Positions 6,372 to 15,118 of a stretch of 45,754 nucleotides of DNA are shown piece after piece. Within the stretch, counting starts at the first letter, position 1. The number at the start of each line of letters is the position of its first letter. The stretch is from Bermanella sp. (lineage in GTDB: Bacteria > Pseudomonadota > Gammaproteobacteria > Pseudomonadales > Oceanobacteraceae): assembly GCA_029938135.1 (NCBI GenBank), contig JAPYOO010000007.1:1-45754 (forward strand). The letters run 5' to 3'. Both the position numbers and the translations under genes were made by a program. Under the pieces are notes generated by a model. It did no database searches. It saw only the letters and a list, made by a program, of their open reading frames with translations, and was not told the DNA's origin.

Positions 6372-8561
6372 ATGCATCAATCAAACTACCAAAGTCTGGT
6401 ACGAATAGGCCGCAGCCTCATTAGTGAGCGCAATATCACGCGCCTGTGCGAACTGATTCTAGACGAAGCGCAAAAGCTCACAGGAGCAGATGGAGGCACC
6501 CTCTACCTTGCCAATACCCAACCCTGCACTGCGTTAAATTTTTCCATCGTACACAGCCACAGTCTTAATTTTCGCCTGATTGCTGAGCCGGGTAAATCCA
6601 TGTTTCCGCCCATCCCATTATTTGCCGATAATGGCGAAATTAACCAACACCACGTGGCCGCCTTTACCGCACATGCTAAAACCCTTATCAACATTGAAGA
6701 TGCCTATGATGATACGCAATTTGATTTTTCAGGGGCTAAAAAATTCGATAAGGAAAACAATTACCGCACTCAATCTATACTGGCCGTACCCTTACTTAAT
6801 GATATGAACCAGTTAATTGGCATGCTGCAATTGATCAATGCCATCGATGAAACAACGGGGGAGATATGTAAGTTTGAAGAAAGTGTTGAAGCTTTAGTAA
6901 CCTCATTGGCGTCTTTTGCTGCCGTAGCCATTGAAAACCGCACCGTTAGCGATAGCCAAAAAGCCTTATTAGTGGAATTAGCCTCCACCAACGACACCCA
7001 AGAAATCATTGAGCGTATTTTAAATGAAGCCAAAAACCTCACTCACAGTGAGGGTGGCACCTTATATTTAATGGACAATGAAAACCCAGGCAAACCTCAG
7101 CTTAAGTTTGAGATCATCAATAACGACAAACTTAACATTCACATGGGAGGAAAAGACGGCACCCCCATCCCCTTTCCTTGCATCCCCCTCACCGAAAAAG
7201 ACGGCTCATTAAACGAACATAATGTGGCCGCTTACAGCGCAAACACAAAAGAAGTGGTGAACATTCCAGACGTGTATTTGTCACAAGATTTTGATTTTTC
7301 AGGGGCCCGTAAATTTGATGAACAAACTCACTACCGCACAAAAAGCGTATTAACTCTGCCACTGTTAAATCATCAACATGATGTCATCGGGGTATTACAA
7401 CTTATAAATTCCCGTCACCCCGATACCGACCATATCATACCGTTTTCTGAGCGCTACATACCCTTGCTAAAAGGCTTAGCCTTGTATGCGGCGATTGCGT
7501 TAAACAACCAAATATTAGTGCAAGATTTAAAAAATTTACTGGATGCCTTTATCCGTGCTATTGCCAAGGCCATCGATGCCAAAAGCCCTCACACCAGCGG
7601 GCATTGCCAACGAGTCCCCTTAATAATGGAAATGATTGCCCAGGCCTGTTGCGAAGATGACGAGCTTTTCGACAACTTTAATTTAGACGATGATGGTTGG
7701 TATGAACTTAGGGTCAGTGCTTGGATGCATGACTGCGGCAAGCTGGCCACACCCGATACTGTACTGAATAAAGCCACCAAACTGCATAAGATGCTGGATG
7801 GCTTAGCCACCGTAGAAACCCGCTTCGCCACCCTTAAACAAACTAAGAAAGTTGAGTTTTTAAGCGCCCTTTTCGTGCAACCCGAATTAAAAGATTCTTT
7901 AACCGCCTCTTATGAAGCCTGCATTACAGACATAGACTCAGACCTAGAGTTTGTTCGGGTAAGTAATAAGGGTGGTGAATTCATGAAAGAAGAATCCAAA
8001 CTGCGCATAGAGAAAATTGCAAAAATACAATGGATTGATGCCGACGGAAACCATCAACCCATGTTAGATGAAGATGAAATTTACAATTTATGCATAGAGA
8101 GAGGTACCCTCACCACGGAAGAACGCCAGATTATCAATAACCACATGACAGTTACCATCGACATGCTAGAGGAACTGCCTTTCCCTAAAAATTTACGCCA
8201 GGTACCAGAATACGCAGGGGGTCACCACGAGAAGATGAATGGTTCGGGCTTCCCTAAAGGATTAACGCGGAATCAGATGTCTATACCTGCACGTATGATG
8301 TCTATTGCGGATATATTTGAAGCTCTTACCGCCAAAGATCGACCGTACAAAGACCCCATGAAGATCAGCCTGTCGTTAACCATAATGAAACGCATGGTGG
8401 AAGATGAACACATTGACCCTGACTTATTTCAGCTGTTTGTGAAAAGCCGAGTATGGGAAAAGTATGCCAAACAAGTATTGTCACCCGACCAACTAGACGT
8501 CACAGATGTGACGCCCTATTTAATCCAGCCCATTCAAGAATCTCAAGCAGGCAGTGCTTAA
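6372..8561 (+). CDS. GAF-GAF-HD-GYP domain protein, putative c-di-GMP phosphodiesterase
   Basis: A 729-residue cytoplasmic signalling protein with no membrane segment. Two GAF domains (about 1-190 and 195-380) are tandem relatives: each carries the segment DFSGA(K/R)KFD followed by YRT and then a PLLN strand. The phosphohydrolase part spans about 385-700. It has His411 (SGHCQRV), His453-Asp454 (MHDCGK), His591, His618-His619 (GGHHEKMNGSGFP) and Asp647 (SIADIFEAL). The GYP signature reads GFP, a common variant. About 135 residues lie between the HD and the next His, longer than in minimal HD-GYP domains. The family cleaves c-di-GMP; metal ligands are intact, so activity is likely but unproven. 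It starts about 100 bases after the CxC protein gene, and a ribosome site is weak. Confidence 0.9.
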   Translation: MHQSNYQSLVRIGRSLISERNITRLCELILDEAQKLTGADGGTLYLANTQPCTALNFSIVHSHSLNFRLIAEPGKSMFPPIPLFADNGEINQHHVAAFTAHAKTLINIEDAYDDTQFDFSGAKKFDKENNYRTQSILAVPLLNDMNQLIGMLQLINAIDETTGEICKFEESVEALVTSLASFAAVAIENRTVSDSQKALLVELASTNDTQEIIERILNEAKNLTHSEGGTLYLMDNENPGKPQLKFEIINNDKLNIHMGGKDGTPIPFPCIPLTEKDGSLNEHNVAAYSANTKEVVNIPDVYLSQDFDFSGARKFDEQTHYRTKSVLTLPLLNHQHDVIGVLQLINSRHPDTDHIIPFSERYIPLLKGLALYAAIALNNQILVQDLKNLLDAFIRAIAKAIDAKSPHTSGHCQRVPLIMEMIAQACCEDDELFDNFNLDDDGWYELRVSAWMHDCGKLATPDTVLNKATKLHKMLDGLATVETRFATLKQTKKVEFLSALFVQPELKDSLTASYEACITDIDSDLEFVRVSNKGGEFMKEESKLRIEKIAKIQWIDADGNHQPMLDEDEIYNLCIERGTLTTEERQIINNHMTVTIDMLEELPFPKNLRQVPEYAGGHHEKMNGSGFPKGLTRNQMSIPARMMSIADIFEALTAKDRPYKDPMKISLSLTIMKRMVEDEHIDPDLFQLFVKSRVWEKYAKQVLSPDQLDVTDVTPYLIQPIQESQAGSA

Positions 8562-8637
8562 CATCGCACTGTAAACTGCCACTGAATTCAGCCTGTTGAA
8601 ACCACAAAACTCCGACTGATATTAGCAGCCTGATAAA

Positions 8638-9678
8638 TCAGCAACACGGCGCACTCAAATCGTCAGGCTGTTTAAACGGCATAAGCGTGCCACAGTCTGG
8701 AAATATTCCAAAGTGGGTATGCCATGTGCCATAAAACTCAAAATGCTCTTTGAAACGAGTTTGCTCAAGCATGCGATAAGTGTTGCCACAGACAGCAAAC
8801 ATTTTACCGGTTTCCATTTTATGATGACCATCTAACGAGAAATAATACGGGTTATGTTCAACATTGCCTTTATACATTACGGCCTGCCCGTAATCTTCAC
8901 ACGCACCCTCTAGCTCATCGATTTTAAATAGGCGATAGGTGGCACTGTAAAAATTCATGTGGCCAATTTTCTGTTCAAGCTTACTATTCTCTATGGTTAA
9001 GACTCTGTCTTTAACCAATCTAGGATCGGTAAATCCTGCGAGCTGGCAATACTCTAAAAAGTCTCGCCAATAAAGGGCACCACTTAAACATTCGCCATAC
9101 AAAACCTCATCTTTAACTAAGACCTCAGGAATTCGGCGATCACAATAAACGTCTGAGAAGTACATTTCACCACCGGGTTTTAACAAACGGTGCGCTTGCT
9201 TCAAAACCGCCTGCTTATCTTGAACAAGATTAATCACACAATTTGAAACAATAAGGTCAAAATAACCCTCTTCGAACGGTAAATCTTCCAATTTATCTAT
9301 GTCACCTTGAATAAATTGAACATTGGTTTTTTTGAAACCAAAGATATCGGCATGAAAATCTTGATACTCACGGGCCACTGCTAACTGCTCAGACGTCATG
9401 TCCAAACCAACCACCAAACCAGTTTCTCCCACCATTGCAGACAATGCATAGACGTCGCGACCTGCACCACAACCTAAATCCAATATCTTAAGGCCCTGCA
9501 ACTGCTCTGGCAGCACTAAGCCACAGCCGTAATAGCGCATCATGACTTCGTCATGTACCTTTGACAAAATAGGCTTTAAAAACTCAGGCATGCCCTCATC
9601 GGTACAGCAAGCGTTGGTCTGTAGGTCATCTGAGCTTTTTAATACCTGCCCATAATAGTCTTTTACCGATTCCAGCAT
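8638..9678 (-). CDS. arsM: Arsenite S-adenosylmethionine methyltransferase, ArsM type
   Basis: Transfers methyl groups from S-adenosylmethionine to trivalent arsenic. The Rossmann-type SAM motif is DLGCGAGRD, followed by GLDMTSEQL. The cysteines that bind As(III) in this family can be placed: the N-terminal CC in TNACCTDE, the Cys of SNCVINL and that of GECLSGALY. An extra CC forms the last two residues. The pattern and length (346 residues) resemble cyanobacterial-type ArsM. The ATG at 9678 is preferred over one at 9684 because AGGGA lies six bases before it. It is convergent with the HD-GYP gene. No arsR, arsC or arsenic efflux gene is adjacent; an arsH-like gene is 25 kb away. Confidence 0.85.
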   Translation of the reverse strand: MLESVKDYYGQVLKSSDDLQTNACCTDEGMPEFLKPILSKVHDEVMMRYYGCGLVLPEQLQGLKILDLGCGAGRDVYALSAMVGETGLVVGLDMTSEQLAVAREYQDFHADIFGFKKTNVQFIQGDIDKLEDLPFEEGYFDLIVSNCVINLVQDKQAVLKQAHRLLKPGGEMYFSDVYCDRRIPEVLVKDEVLYGECLSGALYWRDFLEYCQLAGFTDPRLVKDRVLTIENSKLEQKIGHMNFYSATYRLFKIDELEGACEDYGQAVMYKGNVEHNPYYFSLDGHHKMETGKMFAVCGNTYRMLEQTRFKEHFEFYGTWHTHFGIFPDCGTLMPFKQPDDLSAPCC

Positions 9679-9763
9679 TTGCATTCCCTATTCATTTTAT
9701 ATATTGAGACTACGACTACTGTAACCAAGTTTAGTTCTAGGCAGAAGGCCTAAAGACATACAA

Positions 9764-11776
9764 TTAACGACCTTTTTTATTCAGCTTTTTTGCCAATAAA
9801 AGTATGGCCTTCTTTAAATGCAGCCGTTCACTTTTTGTCATGAGGCTTTCGGGGCTCACATATAGCGACCTTTCAAACATATGTCGAATAGCGGTTATAT
9901 CGGACTTCAAACTGGGGTTATAGAGGACAGCTTGCTCACTCATTTGCAGCACACTGGTGCTTGGAAAAATTTTAATACCTGATTTTATTAATTTGGCCTG
10001 ATAAAGAACCAGCATTCTTTGTTCATGTGATAACCGCTTGGACTTGAAATCCATAAACATAAATAAGAAACCTATGGCCAGAACAGAAAAAAAACAGCCC
10101 AGTAATACTAGAATCAACTCAAGTTCACTGCGTTTACCAAACACCCCCTCAAGTAACTGCTGCTGAGCGCCCCCCTTATAACTGAGCATCCAGTCATTCC
10201 AATAGTAATTAAAGGCATTCATTTGATCTCGGATAGATTTTAACCAGGGTAAGTTGGTTGAAAAACCCACGAAGTCTCGCTGCACCGCTTGCTCAAGTCC
10301 CTGTTCTATTCTTTCAGGGGCCACCCAACCGGTGGGATCTATTTTTTTCCAGCCCACCCCTTTATGCCAAATCTCCACCCAAGCGTGAGCATTATATTGG
10401 TATACCGAATAATAGTTTGCCACTGGGTTTTCTTCTACGCCCAAATAACCCACGACCACCCTTGCCGGCACACCCACTGAACGCATCAAGTACACAAGGC
10501 TGCCCGCAAAATGAGCACAAAAACCCTTTTGAGAATCAAACAGAAATTCATCTATGGTGTTTTCTGAGTCCAGCTCACCCGGACTTAACGTGTAATAAAA
10601 CTCATTACCATTAAAAAATAGCTGCAAGGCTTGAGTAAAATCATCAACACTTGGAAATTTATCTTTTAATGCCCGTGCAAACGCTTGGCTACGCTCATTG
10701 CCTTGAGCTGGTATTTGTAAATAGGCCTTAGATGCAAGCGCGCTTAAAGAATCTTTTTGGGAACCTGTCTTAAGGTTAGAGACTACCGAATACTGGTACT
10801 GACTGTGAACAGCGTGCTTAGAAACTAATCGTCCATCCTCACTGAGACCCACATTCACTGTTCTGGGCAGAGCGGCACCTAAAGAAAACAGCCATTTCTC
10901 ATCATGGGGCTCAAGTAAAACCTCATACTCAGTAAAAACGTCTTTTGAACTATTTTTAGCATAGCTTTGTGAGTCCCAGTTTATTTCTGGCTGATAACGC
11001 TGACTCCAGCTTTCGCCATCAAAATAATCCAGTACCAATGCACGCCAGTATTGATCTTTTAAAGGGGGCACCACGGAATTGAAACGCACTCTGAAAGCTA
11101 ATTCATCGCTTTTACCTAACTGGGCAATCTGGCCTGGAGACATAGAATCTGACAAACCAATAACGCCATCACTGGTGGGAATATTAAGCACCCATAAAGG
11201 CGCCAATCGAGGTAATACAAAAAATAAAAACGCGGCCAACGGCAATGCCTTTAAAAATAATGAAAGCGCCTGCCAGTGGGCGGTATTGGTTCGTATACTG
11301 TCACTACCGTTTTCATCATTTGGAGCAACTGACTGATTAATGGTAATTTGCGTGGTAAGAATTACCAGCATAATTGCAAGGACCCACAAATAGTCCAATG
11401 GCCCGCGTTCAAATAGAAAGTGCAAGCCGATCAATAAATAGCATAAGAATATTAAGACATAACTATCACTGCGTTTTTCAACCTCTAAAGGTTTAAGAGC
11501 GAAACCGGCAACCAATAACGACACCATACTTTCAATACTTAAATCACGCCCATAAGTAAAGTAGATACCCGTAAAACCCAGCAATACCAGCGCGCCTTTA
11601 ATACTCCAGTGGGGACTGGCTAACCGCCCATAATGAATACCCGCGCGCCACAACAAACTGCCGACCGCACCCAAAACAATCCACACCGGTAGACGGTCAA
11701 GGTGCATATGAAGTGTCAACAATAGACTGAGCGCCAAGAATACTAGGGCACGATTAGCTAACGTTACATCCTTCAT
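9764..11776 (-). CDS. tgpA: Membrane transglutaminase-like protein TgpA (DUF3488)
   Basis: An inner-membrane protein with several N-terminal hydrophobic segments (about residues 8-200), a periplasmic transglutaminase-like domain and one more membrane segment near residues 555-575. The catalytic triad is Cys420 (KGFCAHFAG), His464 (NAHAWVEIW) and Asp480 (KKIDPTGWV). The spacing of 44 and 16 residues is the same as I recall for Pseudomonas aeruginosa TgpA, which is essential there. The function in the cell envelope is not settled in the family. The start ATG overlaps the stop of the DUF58 gene by four bases (ATGA), so it is the last gene of the moxR-DUF58-tgpA operon. Confidence 0.92.
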   Translation of the reverse strand: MKDVTLANRALVFLALSLLLTLHMHLDRLPVWIVLGAVGSLLWRAGIHYGRLASPHWSIKGALVLLGFTGIYFTYGRDLSIESMVSLLVAGFALKPLEVEKRSDSYVLIFLCYLLIGLHFLFERGPLDYLWVLAIMLVILTTQITINQSVAPNDENGSDSIRTNTAHWQALSLFLKALPLAAFLFFVLPRLAPLWVLNIPTSDGVIGLSDSMSPGQIAQLGKSDELAFRVRFNSVVPPLKDQYWRALVLDYFDGESWSQRYQPEINWDSQSYAKNSSKDVFTEYEVLLEPHDEKWLFSLGAALPRTVNVGLSEDGRLVSKHAVHSQYQYSVVSNLKTGSQKDSLSALASKAYLQIPAQGNERSQAFARALKDKFPSVDDFTQALQLFFNGNEFYYTLSPGELDSENTIDEFLFDSQKGFCAHFAGSLVYLMRSVGVPARVVVGYLGVEENPVANYYSVYQYNAHAWVEIWHKGVGWKKIDPTGWVAPERIEQGLEQAVQRDFVGFSTNLPWLKSIRDQMNAFNYYWNDWMLSYKGGAQQQLLEGVFGKRSELELILVLLGCFFSVLAIGFLFMFMDFKSKRLSHEQRMLVLYQAKLIKSGIKIFPSTSVLQMSEQAVLYNPSLKSDITAIRHMFERSLYVSPESLMTKSERLHLKKAILLLAKKLNKKGR

Positions 11777-12798
11777 GACACCGCCGCATTTATGTGTGCA
11801 TCAACACCGTGAAGCGCTAAAGCGGTAAGGCAAGCTTGTTGGTGTGCATCACCACGCCCACTTGGAATACTAAGACCAGGTAAACTTAATCCATATTCCC
11901 GATTTTCCTCATGGGAGCGCACCACCCAACCGCATAATATTTGCAAGCGATGCTCGATTTTATAACCCGGCAAAGCATGCCAGTCTAACCAATGCCCTTG
12001 AGCTTGCGGTTGCTCGAATTCTTTTGTAAGTAATTGATTAGTTTTTGCATACTGACGCCACGCCACATGTTTTAGAGAGTCTCCGTTTTGATACACTCTA
12101 AAGCCTCTAAAATCGTCCACCCCGCGATTAATAACCTGCTGGGCGGCTTCGATACCGGCTTCTGTTTGCCCTACATATTGGTAAGGCGTAAATACGGGCG
12201 AGGGATATACCACGCCTTCAAAATCAAGTTTAATCCAGGTCCAGCAGGTAAATAATCCTACTGGGTAAACACTAAATATACTTAACCTAGGCACGGCTAA
12301 CCTGCCACGAGCTTGAGCTTTAAATTCTAGTTGAGTGGCCAGTCTTGATTCAATAGGTGTTAAAACGGCGGCTTTTTCGCGGTTAAAACCCAACATTAGC
12401 CCATCTTTTATTTTCTTCGCACTGTGCTCCATCACTAAGTGCAGCATCGTTGTATTGCCACTAAAGACAGGATCCCCATGTTTAGCGGTAATCACTAAAC
12501 CGGCCATATTTTGGAACGTCACCACAATACTGGTAATAAAGATGCTCATTAATAAAACACTAAAACTAAAGATTAAGTTATTTTGATAATTCACCCCGTT
12601 TACAAACATCAGCGCGGTTAAAGCCAAAAACAAAAAACCCATTTTACTGGGGATAATATAAATGCGCTTTTGAGTTAATTTAATACTTTTAGAGGCGGGC
12701 GAGCGCCTGTCTAACCACTCTCCTAACCAAGAGTGGTAGCGTTTTTTTATTTTCTCTTTAACACTACCCTTCGTTTTTTGGATATTGAGGCTTTTCAC
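11773..12798 (-). CDS. DUF58 domain protein (MoxR partner)
   Basis: A 341-residue protein with two close membrane segments (about residues 52-95, including FLFLALTALMFVNG) and a DUF58 domain. The domain is recognised by RGVDDFRGFRVYQNGDSLKHVAWR (here positions about 225-250), which contains the conserved D-F-R-G-R-Y-G-D-I-W-type signature in variant form. DUF58 proteins have a von Willebrand A-like fold and work with MoxR ATPases and a transglutaminase, possibly in assembling or maturing envelope complexes. It overlaps the moxR stop and the tgpA start by four bases each, so translation is probably coupled. Confidence 0.88.
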   Translation of the reverse strand: MKSLNIQKTKGSVKEKIKKRYHSWLGEWLDRRSPASKSIKLTQKRIYIIPSKMGFLFLALTALMFVNGVNYQNNLIFSFSVLLMSIFITSIVVTFQNMAGLVITAKHGDPVFSGNTTMLHLVMEHSAKKIKDGLMLGFNREKAAVLTPIESRLATQLEFKAQARGRLAVPRLSIFSVYPVGLFTCWTWIKLDFEGVVYPSPVFTPYQYVGQTEAGIEAAQQVINRGVDDFRGFRVYQNGDSLKHVAWRQYAKTNQLLTKEFEQPQAQGHWLDWHALPGYKIEHRLQILCGWVVRSHEENREYGLSLPGLSIPSGRGDAHQQACLTALALHGVDAHINAAVS

Positions 12799-13706
12799 AG
12801 CACACTGACTTTTTCGAGAATTTTTTTACACACTTGGCCGCTTTGATCGCGTACGGAATCTTCAAGGCGATGCTCAACCACGGCTAAAAACACCACCTGA
12901 ACATCATCGGGTAATACATGCTGTCGGCCGCTTAACAAAGCCCAACTTTTTGCACTATTGAGTAACGCCAGTGCCGCACGCGGCGACAACCCATACGTTA
13001 ATGCCGGATCCTCTCGTGTGGCCGCTAACAACCTTTGAATATAATCCAACAACGCATTGCTGACTTGTACATTTTTAACGGCCAACTGATACTGCTCAAG
13101 CTCGTGTAAATTAAGCATAGGCTGCAGCTCGTTGGCACGGCGATTTTTACCCTCCAACAACTGACGCTCTGCTTTCGCCACCGGATAACCCAATTCAATG
13201 CGCATCAAGAATCGATCAAGCTGTGACTCGGGTAAAGGAAAGGTGCCCGCCTGCGACAATGGGTTTTGGGTGGCTATCACAAAGAATGGGGATGGCAATG
13301 CATGTGTTTGACCATCCACACTTACCTGACGCTCTTCCATGGCTTCTAGCAATGCGCTTTGAGTCTTAGGCGTGGCTCGATTTATTTCATCCGCCAACAC
13401 TACCTGGGAAAATACCGGCCCGTGATGAAAAACAAACTGCCCCGCACCTTGTAATTCTTTTTGGTAAACACTGCTGCCTAATATATCGGATGGCAGCATA
13501 TCGCTGGTGAATTGAATGCGCTGATACTGCAGCCCCAGTACATTGGCCAAGGCATGAGATAGTGTGGTTTTACCCATTCCAGGTAAGTCTTCTATCAGTA
13601 AGTGTCCTTGGGCCAACAAACACGTTAGTGCTAATTTTATTTGATGCTCTTTACCCAAAATCACCTGATTTAGGTTACTTAAAACGGTTTTTAGTTTTTC
13701 GTCCAT
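12795..13706 (-). CDS. MoxR family AAA+ ATPase
   Basis: A cytoplasmic chaperone-like AAA+ ATPase of 303 residues, the usual MoxR length. Walker A is GMGKTTLS (about 43-50), Walker B is VVLADEINRA (about 110-119), and ATQNP forms sensor 1. The segment PLPESQLDRFLMRI, the family's sensor-Arg region, and a C-terminal lid with YGLSPRAALAL are present. Genetic context, with DUF58 and TgpA following at four-base overlaps, is the classical arrangement. It is the first gene of the operon; the intergenic stretch 13707-13847 should hold its promoter, but I see no convincing -35/-10 pair. Confidence 0.92.
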   Translation of the reverse strand: MDEKLKTVLSNLNQVILGKEHQIKLALTCLLAQGHLLIEDLPGMGKTTLSHALANVLGLQYQRIQFTSDMLPSDILGSSVYQKELQGAGQFVFHHGPVFSQVVLADEINRATPKTQSALLEAMEERQVSVDGQTHALPSPFFVIATQNPLSQAGTFPLPESQLDRFLMRIELGYPVAKAERQLLEGKNRRANELQPMLNLHELEQYQLAVKNVQVSNALLDYIQRLLAATREDPALTYGLSPRAALALLNSAKSWALLSGRQHVLPDDVQVVFLAVVEHRLEDSVRDQSGQVCKKILEKVSVL

Positions 13707-13847
13707 TGTTGATTCCAGGTTTGTAACGACGCATTTAATTCAATAAACCAATTTACCACCAATCACCTAAGATGACAGTGTGTCCGTTGGAACGCTTTGT
13801 TTTAAGGGCTTTACTTTAAGAGTTTGAAACAACAAACAGTCAGGCAC

Positions 13848-13878
13848 AAAAAAGGGTAAGTTAAACTTACCCTTTTTT
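13848..13878. terminator. Bidirectional terminator downstream of metZ
   Basis: AAAAAAGGGTAAGT (13848-13861) and ACTTACCCTTTTTT (13865-13878) form a strong stem-loop flanked by A and T runs. It serves metZ on the minus strand and separates it from the moxR operon. Confidence 0.85.
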
Positions 13879-13902
13879 AAACAGCCTTTATGGTGAAATC
13901 AG

Positions 13903-15105
13903 CTACAACTGACTTAACCCAAAAGAGAGATCACGCTTAATATCTTCAATATCTTCAATACCACACGCCACACGCACTAAACCGTCGGTAATGCCCGCTT
14001 TAAGTCGAACGTCAACCGCCACACGCCCGTGGGTGGTAGTGGCAGGATGCGTAATGGTGGTTTTAGTATCACCAAGATTTGCAGTAATCGACAACATGCG
14101 TGTGCTGTCTATTACCGACCAAGCGGCTTCTTGACCACCTTTAACGTCAAACGATAATACACCACCAAAGTGGCTTTGCTGACTTTTAGCTAGCTCATGC
14201 TGCGGATGCTCAGGCAAGCCTGCATAATACACAGCATTCACGCTTGGCTGCTCTTTTAACCACAAAGCCAGTGCCAGTGCATTATCACTGTGCGCCTTCA
14301 TGCGAATTTTAAGTGTTTCTAAACCTTTAAGCATCACCCAAGCATTAAACGGGCTCATGGTAGGTCCGACTGAACGTAAAACCCCCACCACCTCTTCCAT
14401 TAATTCTTTTTTACCCAGCACAGCACCGCCCAAGCAACGACCTTGGCCATCGATATACTTAGTGGCACTATGAATCACTACATCAGCCCCCAATTTTAAG
14501 GGTTGCTGTAACGCCGGACTACATAAGCAGTTATCAACTACCAGCAAGATATCCTTAGCCTTACATATACTGGCCAGCGCCTTAATGTCGGCCACTTCGT
14601 TCATGGGATTAGAGGGAGATTCAAGAAAAAGCATTTTAGTATTTTCTTTAATCGCACTATTCCATTCATCCATGTCCGTTAAGGATACGTAATCAACTTC
14701 AATACTCAGCTTGCTCACATATTTTTGAAACAACACATTCGTTGAGCCAAAAATACTGCGGCTAGAAACAATATGATCACCTGGATTTAATAGCGCTAAA
14801 ATTGCACTAAAAATGGCAGCCATACCTGAAGACGTGGCCACACATTGCTCAGCACCTTCTAAGGCCGCCAAACGCTGTTCAAAGTTACGTACAGTTGGAT
14901 TGGTGTAGCGGGTATAAACATTACCCGGCTCGTCACCGCCAAAGATTGCCGCGGCCTCTTGGGCACTACCAAACACATAACTGGAGGTTAAAAACATGGC
15001 TTCACCATGTTCATGTTCGCCCGTACGTACTTGGCCCGCCCTTACGGCTAATGTGTCAAACGCGGCGCCATCTAGCTGTGCGTTATATCGCTTAGTATCA
15101 GACAT
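13903..15105 (-). CDS. metZ: O-succinylhomoserine sulfhydrylase
   Basis: A pyridoxal-phosphate enzyme that forms homocysteine directly from O-succinylhomoserine and sulfide, in methionine biosynthesis. At 400 residues it has the normal length. The PLP lysine is Lys216 in SATKYIDGQGRCLGG, and YTRYTNPTV and the SSGMAAI segment are typical of the Cys/Met metabolism fold. The phrase GQGRCLGGA is characteristic of MetZ rather than cystathionine gamma-synthase. The gene begins 13 bases after the purF stop with an AGGA ribosome site, which matches the purF-metZ pair of Pseudomonas. The strong terminator at 13848 closes the unit. Confidence 0.93.
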   Translation of the reverse strand: MSDTKRYNAQLDGAAFDTLAVRAGQVRTGEHEHGEAMFLTSSYVFGSAQEAAAIFGGDEPGNVYTRYTNPTVRNFEQRLAALEGAEQCVATSSGMAAIFSAILALLNPGDHIVSSRSIFGSTNVLFQKYVSKLSIEVDYVSLTDMDEWNSAIKENTKMLFLESPSNPMNEVADIKALASICKAKDILLVVDNCLCSPALQQPLKLGADVVIHSATKYIDGQGRCLGGAVLGKKELMEEVVGVLRSVGPTMSPFNAWVMLKGLETLKIRMKAHSDNALALALWLKEQPSVNAVYYAGLPEHPQHELAKSQQSHFGGVLSFDVKGGQEAAWSVIDSTRMLSITANLGDTKTTITHPATTTHGRVAVDVRLKAGITDGLVRVACGIEDIEDIKRDLSFGLSQL

Positions 15106-15118
15106 GGATTAGGAGTCC

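Noticed and set aside
10258-10614. 118-codon open frame on the plus strand inside tgpA
   Set aside because: It is a shadow of tgpA in the opposite strand, proline-rich without signal or ribosome site, and the tgpA frame has clear catalytic motifs.
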